A stretch of 64,000 nucleotides of DNA from Trinickia diaoshuihuensis (GCF_003390925.1 NZ_QUBS01000023.1:1-64000); one strand, 5' to 3'. Positions 8,948-19,838 are shown, counted from the stretch's first letter. The notes: generated by a model from the letters alone, not told the origin. Numbers and translations: made by a program.

Positions 8948-10171
8948 ATGAGTAACGAGATGCCCCACCTGCCCATTTACATGGACTACAGCGCGACGAC
9001 GCCGGTCGATCCGCGCGTGGTGGACAAAATGATTCCGTATCTGCGCGAGCAGTTCGGCAACCCCGCATCGCGCAGCCACTCGTACGGCTGGGACGCGGAG
9101 CGGGCCGTCGAGCAGGCGCGCGAGGAAGTCGCCGCGCTCGTGAACGCCGATCCGCGCGAAATCATTTGGACCTCCGGTGCGACGGAATCGGACAACCTGG
9201 CGATCAAGGGTGCCGCGCACTTTTACAAGAGCAAGGGCAAGCACGTCATCACCGTGAAAACGGAGCACAAGGCCGTGCTCGATACGTGCCGCGAGCTCGA
9301 GCGCGAAGGCTTCGAAGTGACCTATCTCGACGTCAAGAGCGATGGGCTGATCGACCTCGACGTCTTCAAGGCCGCCTTGCGGCCCGACACGATTCTCGTC
9401 TCCGTCATGTCGGTGAACAACGAGATCGGCGTCATTCAGGACATCGAAACGATCGGCGAGATCTGCCGTGAAAAGGGCATCGTGTTCCATGTCGATGCCG
9501 CGCAGGCAACGGGCAAGGTCGAAATCGATCTGAGCCGCCTGAAGGTCGACTTGATGTCGTTCTCGGCGCACAAAACCTATGGCCCGAAGGGTATCGGCGC
9601 GCTGTACGTTCGCCGCAAGCCGCGCGTGCGCATCGAGGCGCAGATGCACGGCGGCGGTCACGAGCGCGGAATGCGTTCGGGCACGCTGGCCACGCATCAG
9701 ATCGTGGGCATGGGCGAAGCGTTCCGCATCGCGCGTGAGGAAATGGCGACGGAAAACGAACGCATCCGCATGCTGCGCGACCGTTTGTTGCATGGCCTCA
9801 CGCAGATGGAAGAAGTGTACGTGAACGGCGATATGGAGCGTCGCGTACCGCACAACCTGAACATCAGCTTCAATTTCGTCGAAGGCGAATCGTTGATCAT
9901 GGCGATCAAGGATGTGGCCGTTTCGTCGGGCTCCGCCTGCACGTCGGCTTCGCTCGAACCCTCGTACGTATTGCGCGCCCTCGGCCGCAACGACGAACTC
10001 GCGCACAGCTCGATCCGCTTCACGGTCGGCCGCTTCACGACGGAACAAGACGTCGATTACGTCATCAACCTGCTCAAGAACAAGATCGCGAAGCTGCGCG
10101 ACTTGTCGCCGCTGTGGGAAATGCATCAAGACGGCATCGACCTGTCGACGATCAAGTGGGCCGCGCACTGA
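8948..10171 (+). CDS. iscS: Cysteine desulfurase IscS
   Basis: PLP-dependent enzyme that takes sulfur from L-cysteine as a persulfide for iron-sulfur cluster and thio-cofactor synthesis. The 407-residue product shows the class V aminotransferase pattern: the PLP-lysine motif [12 protein letters not shown] at about residue 205 and the catalytic-Cys loop [13 protein letters not shown] at about 322-334. The ATG at 8948 is preferred over the TTG just upstream. It lies 57 bases after iscR and 43 bases before iscU, consistent with one transcript. Confidence 0.97.
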   Translation: MSNEMPHLPIYMDYSATTPVDPRVVDKMIPYLREQFGNPASRSHSYGWDAERAVEQAREEVAALVNADPREIIWTSGATESDNLAIKGAAHFYKSKGKHVITVKTEHKAVLDTCRELEREGFEVTYLDVKSDGLIDLDVFKAALRPDTILVSVMSVNNEIGVIQDIETIGEICREKGIVFHVDAAQATGKVEIDLSRLKVDLMSFSAHKTYGPKGIGALYVRRKPRVRIEAQMHGGGHERGMRSGTLATHQIVGMGEAFRIAREEMATENERIRMLRDRLLHGLTQMEEVYVNGDMERRVPHNLNISFNFVEGESLIMAIKDVAVSSGSACTSASLEPSYVLRALGRNDELAHSSIRFTVGRFTTEQDVDYVINLLKNKIAKLRDLSPLWEMHQDGIDLSTIKWAAH

Positions 10172-10214
10172 GCGCCTGCGAACGCACACGCCAAACGAAT
10201 CCAGGAGTTTGATC

Positions 10215-10631
10215 ATGTCTTACAGCAACAAAGTTCTCGATCATTACGAAAACCCGCGTAACGTCGGCTCGTTCGCAAAGGACGACGATGCGGTCGGCAC
10301 CGGCATGGTGGGCGCGCCGGCCTGCGGCGACGTCATGAAGCTGCAGATTCGCGTGGGCGCGGACGGCGTGATCGAAGACGCCAAGTTCAAGACGTACGGC
10401 TGCGGCTCGGCCATCGCTTCGAGTTCGCTCGTCACCGAATGGGTGAAGGGCAAGACGCTCGACGAAGCGCTCTCGATCAAGAACACGCAGATCGCCGAAG
10501 AGTTGGCGTTGCCGCCGGTCAAGATCCACTGCTCGATCCTCGCGGAAGACGCGATCAAGGCGGCGGTGGCCGATTACAAGCAGCGTCACGGCGTCGCGCA
10601 AGCGGCCGACGAGGCGGGGCAAGTCGCATAA
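10215..10631 (+). CDS. iscU: Fe-S cluster scaffold IscU
   Basis: Scaffold on which the [2Fe-2S] cluster is built before HscA/HscB pass it on. The 138-residue product begins MSYSNKVLDHYENPRNVG and holds the three scaffold cysteines in GAPACGDVMK, TYGCGSAIASSS and KIHCSILAEDA. It also has the HscA-recognition motif LPPVK just before the third Cys. An AGGAG site precedes the ATG at 10215. The frame is open far upstream inside iscS, but that part is not coding. Confidence 0.97.
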   Translation: MSYSNKVLDHYENPRNVGSFAKDDDAVGTGMVGAPACGDVMKLQIRVGADGVIEDAKFKTYGCGSAIASSSLVTEWVKGKTLDEALSIKNTQIAEELALPPVKIHCSILAEDAIKAAVADYKQRHGVAQAADEAGQVA

Positions 10632-10649
10632 GCGCATCGAAGAAGCATT

Positions 10650-10973
10650 ATGGCGATCACTTTGACCGAAAAAGCCGCGCAGCACGTGCAAAAGTATCTT
10701 GTCCGTCGCGGCAAGGGGCTCGGGCTGCGCCTCGGCGTACGCACGACGGGATGCTCCGGCCTCGCTTACAAGCTCGAGTATGTGGACGAGCTCGAACCCG
10801 AAGATCAGGTGTTCGAGTGCAACGGCGTGAAGGTCGTCGTCGATCCGAAGAGTCTCGCGTATATCGACGGCACCGAGCTCGACTTCGCGCGCGAGGGGTT
10901 GAACGAAGGCTTCAAGTTCAACAATCCGAACGTCAAGGACGAATGCGGCTGCGGCGAGTCGTTCCGCGTATGA
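10650..10973 (+). CDS. iscA: Iron-sulfur cluster assembly protein IscA
   Basis: A-type carrier of 107 residues that delivers clusters to apoproteins. The three conserved cysteines are present as TTGCSG (about residue 35) and CGCGESF near the C-terminus. It begins 18 bases after iscU in the isc operon. Confidence 0.96.
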   Translation: MAITLTEKAAQHVQKYLVRRGKGLGLRLGVRTTGCSGLAYKLEYVDELEPEDQVFECNGVKVVVDPKSLAYIDGTELDFAREGLNEGFKFNNPNVKDECGCGESFRV

Positions 10974-10976
10974 CGC

Positions 10977-11027
10977 ACCCGAGCCCTCCGCTCGGGCAAG
11001 AAGGCGGCGGTGGCCGCCTTTTTGTTT
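10977..11027 (+). terminator. Hairpins between iscA and hscB
   Basis: Two adjacent stems lie here: CCCGAG...CTCGGG near 10978-10996, and AAGGCGGC...GCCGCC followed by TTTTTG at 11001-11023. The second looks like an intrinsic terminator inside the operon. It may attenuate read-through so that the chaperone genes are made at a lower level than iscRSUA. This is inference. Confidence 0.55.
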
Positions 11028-11067
11028 CTAGGCCGCGCGCGGCGCGCTATTTCGGCGATTGACTCCA

Positions 11068-11595
11068 ATGTCCTCGATCCAAGACAGTCACTTCGATCTG
11101 TTCCACCTGCCGGCGCGCTTCGCGCTCGATTTGCAGGCGCTCGAACATGCCTACCGGACGGTACAGGCTCAAGTCCACCCGGACCGCTTCGCCGCGGCCG
11201 GCGAAGCGCAAAAACGTATCGCGATGCAGTGGGCCACGCGCGCGAACGAGGCATATCAGACCCTGCGCGATCCGCTCAAGCGTGCGACCTATCTGCTCTC
11301 GCTGCGCGCGATCGATGTCGGCGCGTCGGAAAACACGGCGATGGAGCCGGCGTTCCTGATGCAGCAGATGGAATGGCGAGAACGCGTGGAAGACGCGGGG
11401 CAGGCGCGCAACGTCACGGCGTTGATGGCCTTGCTGGACGAGTTGCGCGAAGACGAGCGCGTTCGCTTCGAGCGGCTCGGAGTGTTGCTCGATACGGGCG
11501 CCGATCAGCCGGCTGCCGAGGCCGTTCGGCAACTGATGTTCCTCGAACGGCTCGCCGGCGAGATCGCTCACCAGATCGAGCGGCTCGAGCACTGA
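11068..11595 (+). CDS. hscB: Co-chaperone HscB (J-domain)
   Basis: J-domain co-chaperone that brings IscU to HscA and stimulates its ATPase. The 175-residue product has the N-terminal J-domain with its HPD motif (VHPDRF, about residues 35-40) and a C-terminal helical IscU-binding domain. The ATG at 11068 ([12 protein letters not shown]) matches the family's usual start. A TTG nine bases upstream is less likely. Confidence 0.94.
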   Translation: MSSIQDSHFDLFHLPARFALDLQALEHAYRTVQAQVHPDRFAAAGEAQKRIAMQWATRANEAYQTLRDPLKRATYLLSLRAIDVGASENTAMEPAFLMQQMEWRERVEDAGQARNVTALMALLDELREDERVRFERLGVLLDTGADQPAAEAVRQLMFLERLAGEIAHQIERLEH

Positions 11596-11715
11596 AGCGG
11601 GACGCTGCCGCCCGATACTCGATGAGCGGCATGGGCCCAGCGCCGAGCGCGCGCAGGCAGGATAATAGAGGTTCTCGTCGCACAGGCGACGATGAACGAA
11701 CCCATATAGATCAGA

Positions 11716-13581
11716 ATGGCCTTACTGCAAATCTCCGAACCGGGCATGGCGCCCGCGCCGCATCAACGGCGGCTGGCCGTCGGCATCGACCTCGGCACGA
11801 CGAATTCGCTCGTGGCCGCCGTCCGCAATAGCATCCCCGAGGCGCTGCCGGACGAGGAGGGCCGTGTCCTGCTGCCGTCCGTCGTACGTTATCTGGAACG
11901 CGGCGGCCGGCGCATCGGCCATGTCGCGAAAGCCGAAGCGGTGCTCGACCCGCGCAATACGATCGTGTCGGTCAAGCGCTTTATGGGCCGAGGCAAGAGC
12001 GAAGTCGAAGGGGCCGAAAATGCGCCCTACGAATTTATCGACGCGCCGGGCATGGTGCAGATTCGTACGGTCGATGGCGTCAAAAGCCCCGTCGAAGTCT
12101 CGGCGGAGATTCTCGCCACGCTGCGCCAACGCGCCGAGGACTCGCTCGGCGATGAACTCGTCGGCGCCGTGATTACGGTGCCGGCCTATTTCGACGAGGC
12201 GCAGCGCCAGGCCACCAAGGATGCGGCGCGGCTTGCGGGTTTGAACGTGTTGCGTCTGCTCAACGAGCCGACGGCGGCGGCCATTGCCTATGGCCTCGAT
12301 CACGGCGCCGAGGGGCTCTATGCCGTCTACGATCTCGGCGGCGGCACGTTCGATTTGTCGATCCTGAAGCTCACGAAAGGCGTGTTCGAAGTGCTTGCCG
12401 CCGGCGGCGATTCGGCGCTGGGCGGCGACGACTTCGATCACGTTTTGTACCGCCACGTGTTGACCGAGGCAGGGCTGGCGCCGCAAGGGCTCGCGCCCGA
12501 GGACGTGCGGTTGCTGCTCGATCGCGTCCGGGCAACGAAAGAGGCGCTGTCCTCGGCGCCGCAAGCCACGGTGGAGGCTACGCTCTCGGACGGCACGCCG
12601 ATCGCCGTCGAGGTTACGCAGACTCGATTCGCCGAGCTCGTCCATTCGCTCGTCGAGCGCACGCTGGTCCCGACCAGGAAGGCGCTGCGCGACGCGAAGA
12701 TCGCCCCGAGCGAGGTGAAGGGCGTCGTGCTCGTCGGCGGCGCGACGCGCATGCCGGTGATTCGTCAGGCCGTCGAGGCGTTTTTCGGGCAGCCGCCGCT
12801 GACCAATCTCAACCCCGACCAGGTGGTCGCGCTCGGCGCGGCGATCCAAGCCGATTTGCTGGCCGGCAATCGCACGGGCGACGATTGGCTTTTGCTCGAT
12901 GTGATTCCGCTTTCGCTCGGCGTCGAGACGATGGGCGGTCTCGTCGAAAAGATCATTCCGCGCAATTCGACGATTCCCGTCGCGCGTGCGCAGGAGTTCA
13001 CGACGTTCAAGGACGGGCAAACGGCGATGGCGATCCACGTCGTCCAGGGCGAGCGCGAACTCGTCTCCGACTGCCGTTCGCTGGCCCGGTTCGAACTGCG
13101 CGGCATTCCGCCGATGACGGCTGGGGCCGCGCGTATTCGTGTGACCTATCAAGTCGATGCCGACGGTTTGCTGTCGGTGTTCGCACGCGAGCAGCATTCA
13201 GGCGTGGAGGCATCGGTCGTCGTGAAGCCCTCGTACGGCTTGGCCGATGACGACATCGCGCGCATGCTCGAGGATAGCTTCCGCACGGCCGAAGTCGATA
13301 TGCGCGCACGGGCGCTGCGCGAAGCGCAGGTGGAAGCCGAGCGCTTGGTCGAGGCGACGCAAGCGGCCCTCGCGGCCGACGGCGAATTGCTCGAAGCCGA
13401 CGAACGCGCGAAGGTCGACGCGGCGCTCGCGCGCTTGCGCGAGACGGCGCAAGGTTCGGATGCCGATGCGATCGAGGCCGCCACGAAAGCGCTCGCCGCC
13501 GAGACCGACGAGTTCGCTGCCCGACGCATGGACAAGAGCATCCGCCAAGCGCTGACGGGCCGCAAACTCGACGAAATCTAA
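11716..13581 (+). CDS. hscA: Fe-S protein assembly chaperone HscA
   Basis: Specialised Hsp70 that hydrolyses ATP to release clusters from IscU. The 621-residue product has the Hsp70 phosphate-binding motifs [12 protein letters not shown] (about residues 24-35), [13 protein letters not shown] (about 204-216) and [13 protein letters not shown] (about 337-349). A substrate-binding domain follows, with a Lys-poor helical lid. It lies 120 bases after hscB in the isc operon. Confidence 0.97.
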   Translation: MALLQISEPGMAPAPHQRRLAVGIDLGTTNSLVAAVRNSIPEALPDEEGRVLLPSVVRYLERGGRRIGHVAKAEAVLDPRNTIVSVKRFMGRGKSEVEGAENAPYEFIDAPGMVQIRTVDGVKSPVEVSAEILATLRQRAEDSLGDELVGAVITVPAYFDEAQRQATKDAARLAGLNVLRLLNEPTAAAIAYGLDHGAEGLYAVYDLGGGTFDLSILKLTKGVFEVLAAGGDSALGGDDFDHVLYRHVLTEAGLAPQGLAPEDVRLLLDRVRATKEALSSAPQATVEATLSDGTPIAVEVTQTRFAELVHSLVERTLVPTRKALRDAKIAPSEVKGVVLVGGATRMPVIRQAVEAFFGQPPLTNLNPDQVVALGAAIQADLLAGNRTGDDWLLLDVIPLSLGVETMGGLVEKIIPRNSTIPVARAQEFTTFKDGQTAMAIHVVQGERELVSDCRSLARFELRGIPPMTAGAARIRVTYQVDADGLLSVFAREQHSGVEASVVVKPSYGLADDDIARMLEDSFRTAEVDMRARALREAQVEAERLVEATQAALAADGELLEADERAKVDAALARLRETAQGSDADAIEAATKALAAETDEFAARRMDKSIRQALTGRKLDEI

Positions 13582-13659
13582 CCTGGCGCCGCGCCGCCCT
13601 ACAATGACACGAGCGGCGACGCTTGCCGCTGTGCACATATAGTCAGAACGGAATCTCCT

Positions 13660-14001
13660 ATGCCTCAAATCGTTGTCCTGCCCCACGTCGAACTGTGCCC
13701 GGAAGGGGCAGTCTTCGAGGCCGCGCCCGGCGAAAGCGTTTGCGATGCGCTGCTCGAGCACGGCATCGAAATCGAGCATGCGTGCGAAAAGTCTTGCGCT
13801 TGCACCACATGTCATGTGATCGTGCGTGAAGGCTTCGAAGCGCTTGAACCGTCGGAGGAGGACGAAGACGACCTGCTCGACAAGGCTTGGGGGCTCGAGC
13901 CTACGTCCCGGCTCTCGTGCCAAGCGCGAGTGCCGGAGAACAAGGATCTCGTCGTCGAGATCCCCCGCTATACGATCAATCACGCGAAAGAGAATCATTA
14001 A
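13660..14001 (+). CDS. fdx: ISC-type [2Fe-2S] ferredoxin
   Basis: A 113-residue adrenodoxin-type ferredoxin that supplies electrons for cluster assembly. The ligand pattern CEKSCACTTC, followed by a distal Cys in LSCQAR (about residue 87), is complete. It starts 78 bases after hscA and is followed by iscX. Confidence 0.96.
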   Translation: MPQIVVLPHVELCPEGAVFEAAPGESVCDALLEHGIEIEHACEKSCACTTCHVIVREGFEALEPSEEDEDDLLDKAWGLEPTSRLSCQARVPENKDLVVEIPRYTINHAKENH

Positions 14002-14065
14002 CCGTCTACGATGTCAGCGCTGGCGGTTAGTGGCTAGTCATTAAGACTCTGAAGGAGGAGCAGCC

Positions 14066-14263
14066 ATGAAGTGGACAGATGTACAAGAAATCGCGATGGC
14101 CCTCACCGACAAGCATCCCGAGATCGATCCGCAGCAGATCCGCTTCACCGACCTGCATCGCTGGGTGATGGAGCTCGACGGCTTCAACGACGATCCGAAT
14201 CGGTCGAGCGAAAAGATACTCGAGGCGATCCAATTGGCGTGGATCGAAGACTCCGCCGAATGA
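14066..14263 (+). CDS. iscX: Fe-S cluster assembly protein IscX
   Basis: A 65-residue acidic protein that binds IscS and iron and modulates cluster assembly. The sequence MKWTDVQEIAMALTDKHPE and the DLHRWVMELDGF segment match the family over its full length. A GGAGGAG ribosome site lies just upstream. It is the last gene of the isc operon, and a terminator follows. Confidence 0.95.
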   Translation: MKWTDVQEIAMALTDKHPEIDPQQIRFTDLHRWVMELDGFNDDPNRSSEKILEAIQLAWIEDSAE

Positions 14264-14314
14264 TATTTCGGCTGGCAGGGGCGAGCGGGGCGACTATCCG
14301 TTCCGTATAGGCGC

Positions 14315-14354
14315 AAAAAAGGCGACCCGTTCATGACTGGGTCGCCTTTTTTAA
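14315..14354. terminator. Terminator after the isc operon
   Basis: A-run, 8-bp stem GGCGACCC/GGGTCGCC with a 10-nt loop and T-run. It is placed between iscX and the convergent glycine-zipper gene and is symmetrical enough to serve both. Confidence 0.85.
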
Positions 14355-14397
14355 TCGGCGCTGTCCGCGTTTTACCGCCGCGCAGGCCGGCGTAGTC

Positions 14398-15132
14398 TTA
14401 ACCGGCTACGAGCGTGCCGTGCTCGATATGAACGCGCTCGCCTTGTTGGAACGGCGGCGCTTGGCGATACGTGAAGTAGCGCAGGTGGCCGTTTTCCATC
14501 CGTACGCGTACTTGGTAGTCCGTTTCGCTGCGCAGGTGTTTTTCGACCGAGTTGCCGGCGAAGCCGCCGCCGACGGCGCCGAGCACCGTCATCGCCGTAC
14601 GGCCGGTTCCGCGTCCGAATTGATTGCCGAGTAGGCCGCCGGCCACTGCGCCGCCCACGGCGCCGATACCGGTGCCGTGCCCCTCACGCCGAACCGTCAC
14701 GATCGATTCGACAGTGCCGCAGCTTGCGCAATACGCGCTCTGGCCGCTCGGTTGCTGCTGCGCGTAAGGCTGCTGGGCAAGCTGCTGGTCCGCGGGGACC
14801 GGTTGTCCGGGCGGCTGTTGCGCATAGGACGGCTGGCCAGGCTGGCCCGAGTAGGGCACTTGGCCGGGGGCACCCTGGGCGATCCGCGCTTGCGCGTTCG
14901 GCGGTTGTTGGCTCGTCACGGCTGCGCTCGTTGCGGGCGCCGCCGTATCGACGACGGGTTGCGATGCCACTTGCGCCGTTTGCGATTGATCGTTTTGAAC
15001 GCTGGAGCTCGACGCCTTCGGAAAGACGCCCGTGATGGCCGCGGTGGCGGCGAGGCTTGCGACGATGACCGTGCCCGCGGCCACCGCGATCAGCGGGTGT
15101 AGGCGGCGCGGCGATGTGGTTGGGTTGTTCAT
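14398..15132 (-). CDS. Glycine-zipper 2TM-domain envelope protein
   Basis: A 244-residue protein with an N-terminal membrane anchor (LIAVAAGTVIVASLAATAAITGVF, about residues 14-37). A long Gln/Pro/Ala-rich low-complexity linker (about 40-140) follows, then a glycine-zipper 2TM domain (GIGAVGGAVAGGLLGNQFG, GAVGGGFAGNSVEKH). The C-terminal part (TDYQVRVRMENGHLRYFTY) is of the kind found in SlyB/PcP-like envelope proteins. A role in envelope structure or stress is likely, but no specific function can be assigned. Confidence 0.8.
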   Translation of the reverse strand: MNNPTTSPRRLHPLIAVAAGTVIVASLAATAAITGVFPKASSSSVQNDQSQTAQVASQPVVDTAAPATSAAVTSQQPPNAQARIAQGAPGQVPYSGQPGQPSYAQQPPGQPVPADQQLAQQPYAQQQPSGQSAYCASCGTVESIVTVRREGHGTGIGAVGGAVAGGLLGNQFGRGTGRTAMTVLGAVGGGFAGNSVEKHLRSETDYQVRVRMENGHLRYFTYRQAPPFQQGERVHIEHGTLVAG

Positions 15133-15307
15133 GACGTACCTCCGTCCAGACTGAAAGAGGCCTTTCCTTGTGCGTGATGACGAGCATAGTGTCCGTCATC
15201 GGATGCAGGCCCGCGTTTCAATTTGTAACGCTCGTGGCTTATGCAAAACGAGGGCCCGGCGCGGCAACGCCGGTATTGGCCTCTCGTTACGAGGGCCGGA
15301 TCGGATG

Positions 15308-15348
15308 GAAAAAAGCCGCCCGCGACGTAGCTGCGGGCGGCTTTTACC
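15308..15348 (-). terminator. Terminator after lysS
   Basis: A-rich stretch, stem AAGCCGCCCGC/GCGGGCGGCTT with a short loop and T-run. It lies about 30 bases beyond the lysS stop codon on the minus strand. Confidence 0.85.
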
Positions 15349-15379
15349 GATCGTTACAAACCGCTGTGGCGTCCGCGCC

Positions 15380-16906
15380 TCAGTCCTCGCGGCGCAGGTG
15401 CGGGAACAGAATGACGTCGCGGATGCTCGGGCTGTCCGTCAACAGCATCACGAGGCGATCGATACCAATCCCGCAGCCGCCTGTCGGGGGCATCCCGTAC
15501 TCCAGCGCGCGGATGTAGTCGGCGTCGTAGTACATCGCTTCCTCGTCGCCAGCGTCTTTCTGCTCGACCTGTTTCTTGAAGCGCGCGGCTTGATCTTCGG
15601 GATCGTTCAACTCCGAAAAACCGTTGGCGATTTCGCGGCCCGTAATGAACAACTCGAACCGCTCGGTGATGCCTTCGACCGAATCGGAAGCGCGCGCGAG
15701 CGGCGAGACTTCGACGGGGTAGTCGATGATGTAGGTCGGTTCCCAAAGCTGGGCTTCGGCGGTTTCCTCGAACAGCGCCAGTTGCAGCGCGCCGATGCCC
15801 GCGTTCAAGAAAGTGGGCTGCGTCGTGTCGACGCCGAGGCGCTTCAGTTCGGTGCGCAAGAACGCCGCGTCGGCCAATTGCGCGTCGCTGTAATCGGGCG
15901 CGTATTTGCGGATCGCTTGCGTGATCGTCAGCCGATGGAACGGCTTGGACAGATCGAGTTCGCGGCCCTGATACGTGATCGTGGCGGTGCCGAGCGCATC
16001 GATCGCCGCTTGGCGGATCAATTGCTCGGTAAAGTCCATGAGCCACGTGTAGTTCGTGTACGCGGCGTAGAACTCCATCATCGTGAACTCGGGATTGTGC
16101 CGCGGCGACACGCCCTCGTTACGGAAGTTGCGGTTGATTTCGAAGACGCGCTCGAAGCCGCCCACGATCAAACGCTTCAGATAAAGCTCGGGCGCGATGC
16201 GCAGGAACATCTGCATGTCGAGCGCGTTGTGATGCGTCGTGAACGGCTTGGCCGCCGCGCCGCCCGGGATCGGGTGCAGCATCGGCGTTTCGACTTCCAT
16301 GAAGTCGGCGTCCGACATGAACTTGCGGATCGACGAAATCGCCTTCGTGCGCGCGACGAACGTATTGCGTGCTTCGGGCGTGACGATCAGATCGACGTAG
16401 CGCTGACGGTAGCGCGTTTCTTGGTCCGAGAGACCGTGGAACTTGTCGGGCAGGGGACGCAGCGACTTCGACAGCAGGCGCAGCTCCGTGCAGCGCACCG
16501 ACAGCTCGCCCTTGTTCGTGCGAAAGAGCACGCCGCGAGCGGCGACGATATCGCCGAGGTCCCACTTCTTGAAGGCTTCGTACGTTTGCTCGCCCACGTC
16601 GGCCGGCGTCACGAAGAACTGGATTTGCCCCGAGCCGTCGCGCACGGTGGCGAAACTGGCCTTGCCCATCACGCGCTTGAGCATCATGCGGCCGGCGATC
16701 GACACATCGAGCGCGGTGGCTTCGAGCGCGTCTTTGTCCGTTTGCGCGTATTGCGATTGCAGCTCGCCCGCATGGTGCGTCGGACGGAAATCGTTCGGGT
16801 AGGCGATGCCCGCATCGCGCAGCGTGCGCAGCTTCTCGCGCCGCTCGGCAATGATCTTGTTCTCGTCGACGGTTGCGTCGACGGTGGGGAGAGTCGATTC
16901 GGTCAT
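15380..16906 (-). CDS. lysS: Lysyl-tRNA synthetase, class II
   Basis: Charges tRNA-Lys with lysine. The 508-residue product has the OB-fold anticodon-binding domain (about residues 65-170, [26 protein letters not shown]) and the class II catalytic core. Motif 2 is seen as [20 protein letters not shown] and motif 3 as [16 protein letters not shown] near the C-terminus. It lies 17 bases downstream of prfB in the same direction, the common prfB-lysS arrangement. Confidence 0.97.
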   Translation of the reverse strand: MTESTLPTVDATVDENKIIAERREKLRTLRDAGIAYPNDFRPTHHAGELQSQYAQTDKDALEATALDVSIAGRMMLKRVMGKASFATVRDGSGQIQFFVTPADVGEQTYEAFKKWDLGDIVAARGVLFRTNKGELSVRCTELRLLSKSLRPLPDKFHGLSDQETRYRQRYVDLIVTPEARNTFVARTKAISSIRKFMSDADFMEVETPMLHPIPGGAAAKPFTTHHNALDMQMFLRIAPELYLKRLIVGGFERVFEINRNFRNEGVSPRHNPEFTMMEFYAAYTNYTWLMDFTEQLIRQAAIDALGTATITYQGRELDLSKPFHRLTITQAIRKYAPDYSDAQLADAAFLRTELKRLGVDTTQPTFLNAGIGALQLALFEETAEAQLWEPTYIIDYPVEVSPLARASDSVEGITERFELFITGREIANGFSELNDPEDQAARFKKQVEQKDAGDEEAMYYDADYIRALEYGMPPTGGCGIGIDRLVMLLTDSPSIRDVILFPHLRRED

Positions 16907-16922
16907 GGTGTGTCCGCTGCGC

Positions 16923-18027
16923 TTAGACGCCTTGCTTCAGGCTCGCGCTGATGAATTCGTCGAGGTCGCCGTCGAGCACGGCCTTCGTATTGCTGATTTC
17001 GACGTTGGTGCGCAAATCCTTCACGCGGCTCTGGTCGAGCACGTAGGAACGAATTTGGTGGCCCCAGCCCACGTCGGTCTTGCTCGATTCGAGCTTGTCT
17101 TGCTCGGCCTGGCGCTTGCGCATCTCGGCTTCGTACAAGCGCGATTTGAGCATCGCCATCGCTTCGGCGCGGTTGCGGTGCTGCGAGCGGTCGTTTTGGC
17201 ACTGCACGACGATTCCCGACGGCAAGTGCGTGATCCGCACGGCCGAATCGGTCTTGTTGATGTGCTGACCGCCGGCGCCCGAGGCGCGGTACGTATCGAT
17301 GCGCAAATCGGCCGGGTTGATGTCGACCTCGATCGAATCGTCGATTTCGGGGTAGACGAATACCGACGAGAACGACGTATGCCGGCCGCCCGACGAATCG
17401 AACGGCGACTTGCGAACGAGCCGGTGGATGCCCGTTTCCGTGCGCAGGAAGCCGTATGCGTATTCGCCCTCGACCTTGATCGTCGCGTTCTTGATACCGG
17501 CGACGTCGCCTTCGGATTCCTCGAGCACTTCCGTCTTGAAGCCCTTGCGCTCGCAATAGCGCAGGTACTGGCGCAGCAGCATCGACGCCCAATCGCAGGC
17601 TTCGGTGCCGCCCGCGCCGGCTTGAATGTCGATGAAGGCGTTGTTCGGGTCGGCCGGGTTCGCGAACATCCGGCGAAATTCGAGGTCGGCGACGCGCGCT
17701 TCGATCTTGCCCGCATCGTCCTCGCAGGCGAGAAGCGTGTCGTCGTCGCCTTCCTCGCGCGCCATGTCGAATAGATCCTGCGCGTCGCGCAGGTCGGTAT
17801 CGAGCGCGGAGAGGGTCAGAACGACGCCCTCGAGCATTTTCTTTTCCCGGCCGAGGGCCTGGGCATGCTTCGAATCGTTCCAGACGTTCGGGTCTTCGAG
17901 TTCCTTGTTGACTTCAGCTAGACGCGCGGATTTGGCGTCGTAGTCAAAGATACCCCCGTAGCTCGCCCGCGCGTCGGCGCAGGTCTGCCAGAGAGCCTTC
18001 GATCGCGTTCAGGCGTTCGGCTTCCAT
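16923..18027 (-). CDS. prfB: Peptide chain release factor 2, with programmed +1 frameshift
   Basis: Release factor that recognises UGA and UAA. The gene is in two frames. A 27-codon first part starts at the ATG at 18027 and ends in CTT TGA (17949-17944), preceded by a GGGGG Shine-Dalgarno-like element. Reading resumes one base on at GAC (17945) and runs to 16923, giving 367 residues. The tripeptide anticodon SPF ([10 protein letters not shown]) and the catalytic GGQ ([12 protein letters not shown]) are present. Shifting occurs when RF2 is scarce, so the gene regulates itself. An annotation starting at 17837 would lose the N-terminus. Confidence 0.96.
17943..17957 (-). promoter_or_regulatory. 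prfB recoding site
   Basis: On the minus strand the sequence reads CGGGGGTATCTTTGAC: an internal Shine-Dalgarno-like G-run, three bases, then the slippery CTT codon followed by the in-frame TGA and a C. This is the standard RF2 autoregulatory frameshift signal. Confidence 0.95.
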
Positions 18028-18131
18028 GTCGATCTTTTTGCTTCGTAAAAAGGAGAAATTATAGCCGATCGGGCGGGGACATCGACCGCCCGCGGGGCCG
18101 CGGGCGGGGGGCGATTGCGCATGATCGCGCG

Positions 18132-19838
18132 CTAGCGCGCACTGACGGCGTGTTCGACGATCATCTGCACGCGCACGACGCCGTTCCAGCTATCGGCCGC
18201 GAGCCGGTAGGCGATATGCGCGCGGGCGGGCAGCGTCTCCGTGTGATTGAACCAGATGGCTTGAAAGCGCTGACGGCCGCGCGCCAACTGGAGCTTCAGA
18301 TGCTTTTCCTTGACGAGCGCTTGCGAGAGCACGTCGAACTCGCCCGAGAACGTCGGCGCCGGAAAGCCTTGGCCCCAGACAGCCGCGTCGATCATCTCGA
18401 CGATCTGCGGCGTGAAGTACGCGTCTTCCAACTCGCCGTCCGTCACGACGACGCGGGCGAGGGCGTTCTCATCCAACGCTTCGCGTGCAACGGTCTCGAA
18501 CGCGGCCGCGAAGCGCGGTACGTCGCGCGTGGCTAGCGTCACGCCGGCCGCCATCGCGTGACCGCCGAACTTCGCGAGCAGATTCGGCTCGCGCTTGGCG
18601 ATCAGATCGAGCGCGTCGCGCAGATGGAAACCCGGGATGGAACGGCCGGAACCCTTGACGAGTTCTCCCTCGTCGTCGGCCAGCGCGAACGTGAACGCGG
18701 GGCGGTGATACTTTTCTTTCAGACGCCCCGCGACGATGCCGATCACGCCTTGGTGCCAGCTTTCGTTGAACAGCGTGATCGTCGCGCGGCCGTCGGGATC
18801 GAGCGTGGCGATTTCCTCGAGCGCCTGCTGCTGCATCCCGGCTTCGATTTCGCGCCGCTCGCGGTTCATCGCGTCGAGTTGCTGCGCGAGCTCCCAGGCG
18901 CGACCCACATCGTCCGTCGTCAGGCATTCGATGCCCAGCGACATATCCGAAAGCCGTCCGGCGGCGTTTAGCCGGGGACCCAGCGCGAAACCGAGATCGA
19001 AACCCGAGGCGTTGCGCGCGTCGCGTCCCGCCGCGCGGAACAGCGCCGCGATGCCGGGCTGCATCCGCCCGCGGCGAATGCGTGCGAGGCCCTGCGCCAC
19101 GAGTACCCGGTTGTTGCCGTCGAGCTTGACGACGTCGGCGACGGTGCCGAGCGCGACGAGGTCGAGCAGCCCGTCTAGCCGCGGCTCGGCCGCGCCCCCC
19201 GCGGCGAACGCGCCGCTCTCGCGCAGCCGTGCCCGCAGCGCGAGCAGAACGTAGAACATGACGCCCACGCCCGCGATGCATTTGCTCGGAAACGCGCAGC
19301 CCGGCTGATTCGGATTGACGATGGCCCGCGCGGCCGGCAGCGTTTCGCCGGGCAAATGGTGATCGGTGACGAGCACGTCGATGCCGCGTGCGTTGGCCGC
19401 GGCCACCCCGTCCACGCTGGCGATGCCGTTATCGACGGTGATCAGCAAGTGCGGCTCGCGGCTGGCCGCCAATTCGACGATTTCCGGGGTGAGGCCGTAA
19501 CCGTACTCGAAGCGGTTCGGCACGAGATAGTCGACTTGCGCGCCGAACATGCGCAGGCCGCGCACGGCCACCGCGCAAGCCGTCGCGCCGTCGCAGTCGT
19601 AATCGGCGACGACGACCATCCGCTTGCGTTGCGCGATCGCATCGGCCAGCAGGGCCGCCGCTTCGTCCGTGCCTTTCAGGTGCACCGGCGGGACGAGCCG
19701 CGTCAAGGCAGTCTCGATCTCGTCGGGCAAGCGCACACCGCGGGCGGCATAGAGGCGAGCCAAAATGGGGTGCAAGCCGTGGCGGATCAGCGCGGCTTCA
19801 TCGGCGGGCGAAGATGCGCGGTTGACGATTCGAGTCAT
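18132..19838 (-). CDS. recJ: Single-stranded-DNA-specific exonuclease RecJ
   Basis: 5'-3' exonuclease on single-stranded DNA used in recombination and mismatch repair. The 568-residue product has the DHH-phosphoesterase motifs ADYDCDGATA (about residues 78-87) and TDHHLPG (about 156-162), a DHHA1 domain with the GGH motif (FGGHAMAAGV) and a C-terminal OB-fold. It stands between prfB and the RpfE-like gene, all on the minus strand. Confidence 0.96.
   Translation of the reverse strand: MTRIVNRASSPADEAALIRHGLHPILARLYAARGVRLPDEIETALTRLVPPVHLKGTDEAAALLADAIAQRKRMVVVADYDCDGATACAVAVRGLRMFGAQVDYLVPNRFEYGYGLTPEIVELAASREPHLLITVDNGIASVDGVAAANARGIDVLVTDHHLPGETLPAARAIVNPNQPGCAFPSKCIAGVGVMFYVLLALRARLRESGAFAAGGAAEPRLDGLLDLVALGTVADVVKLDGNNRVLVAQGLARIRRGRMQPGIAALFRAAGRDARNASGFDLGFALGPRLNAAGRLSDMSLGIECLTTDDVGRAWELAQQLDAMNRERREIEAGMQQQALEEIATLDPDGRATITLFNESWHQGVIGIVAGRLKEKYHRPAFTFALADDEGELVKGSGRSIPGFHLRDALDLIAKREPNLLAKFGGHAMAAGVTLATRDVPRFAAAFETVAREALDENALARVVVTDGELEDAYFTPQIVEMIDAAVWGQGFPAPTFSGEFDVLSQALVKEKHLKLQLARGRQRFQAIWFNHTETLPARAHIAYRLAADSWNGVVRVQMIVEHAVSAR

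Noticed and set aside
8441-10216. 591-codon minus-strand frame opposite iscR and iscS
   Set aside because: It is a shadow frame. The isc genes on the plus strand explain the sequence fully.
15170-16951. 593-codon plus-strand frame opposite lysS
   Set aside because: Shadow of lysS, Arg-rich with no recognised motif.
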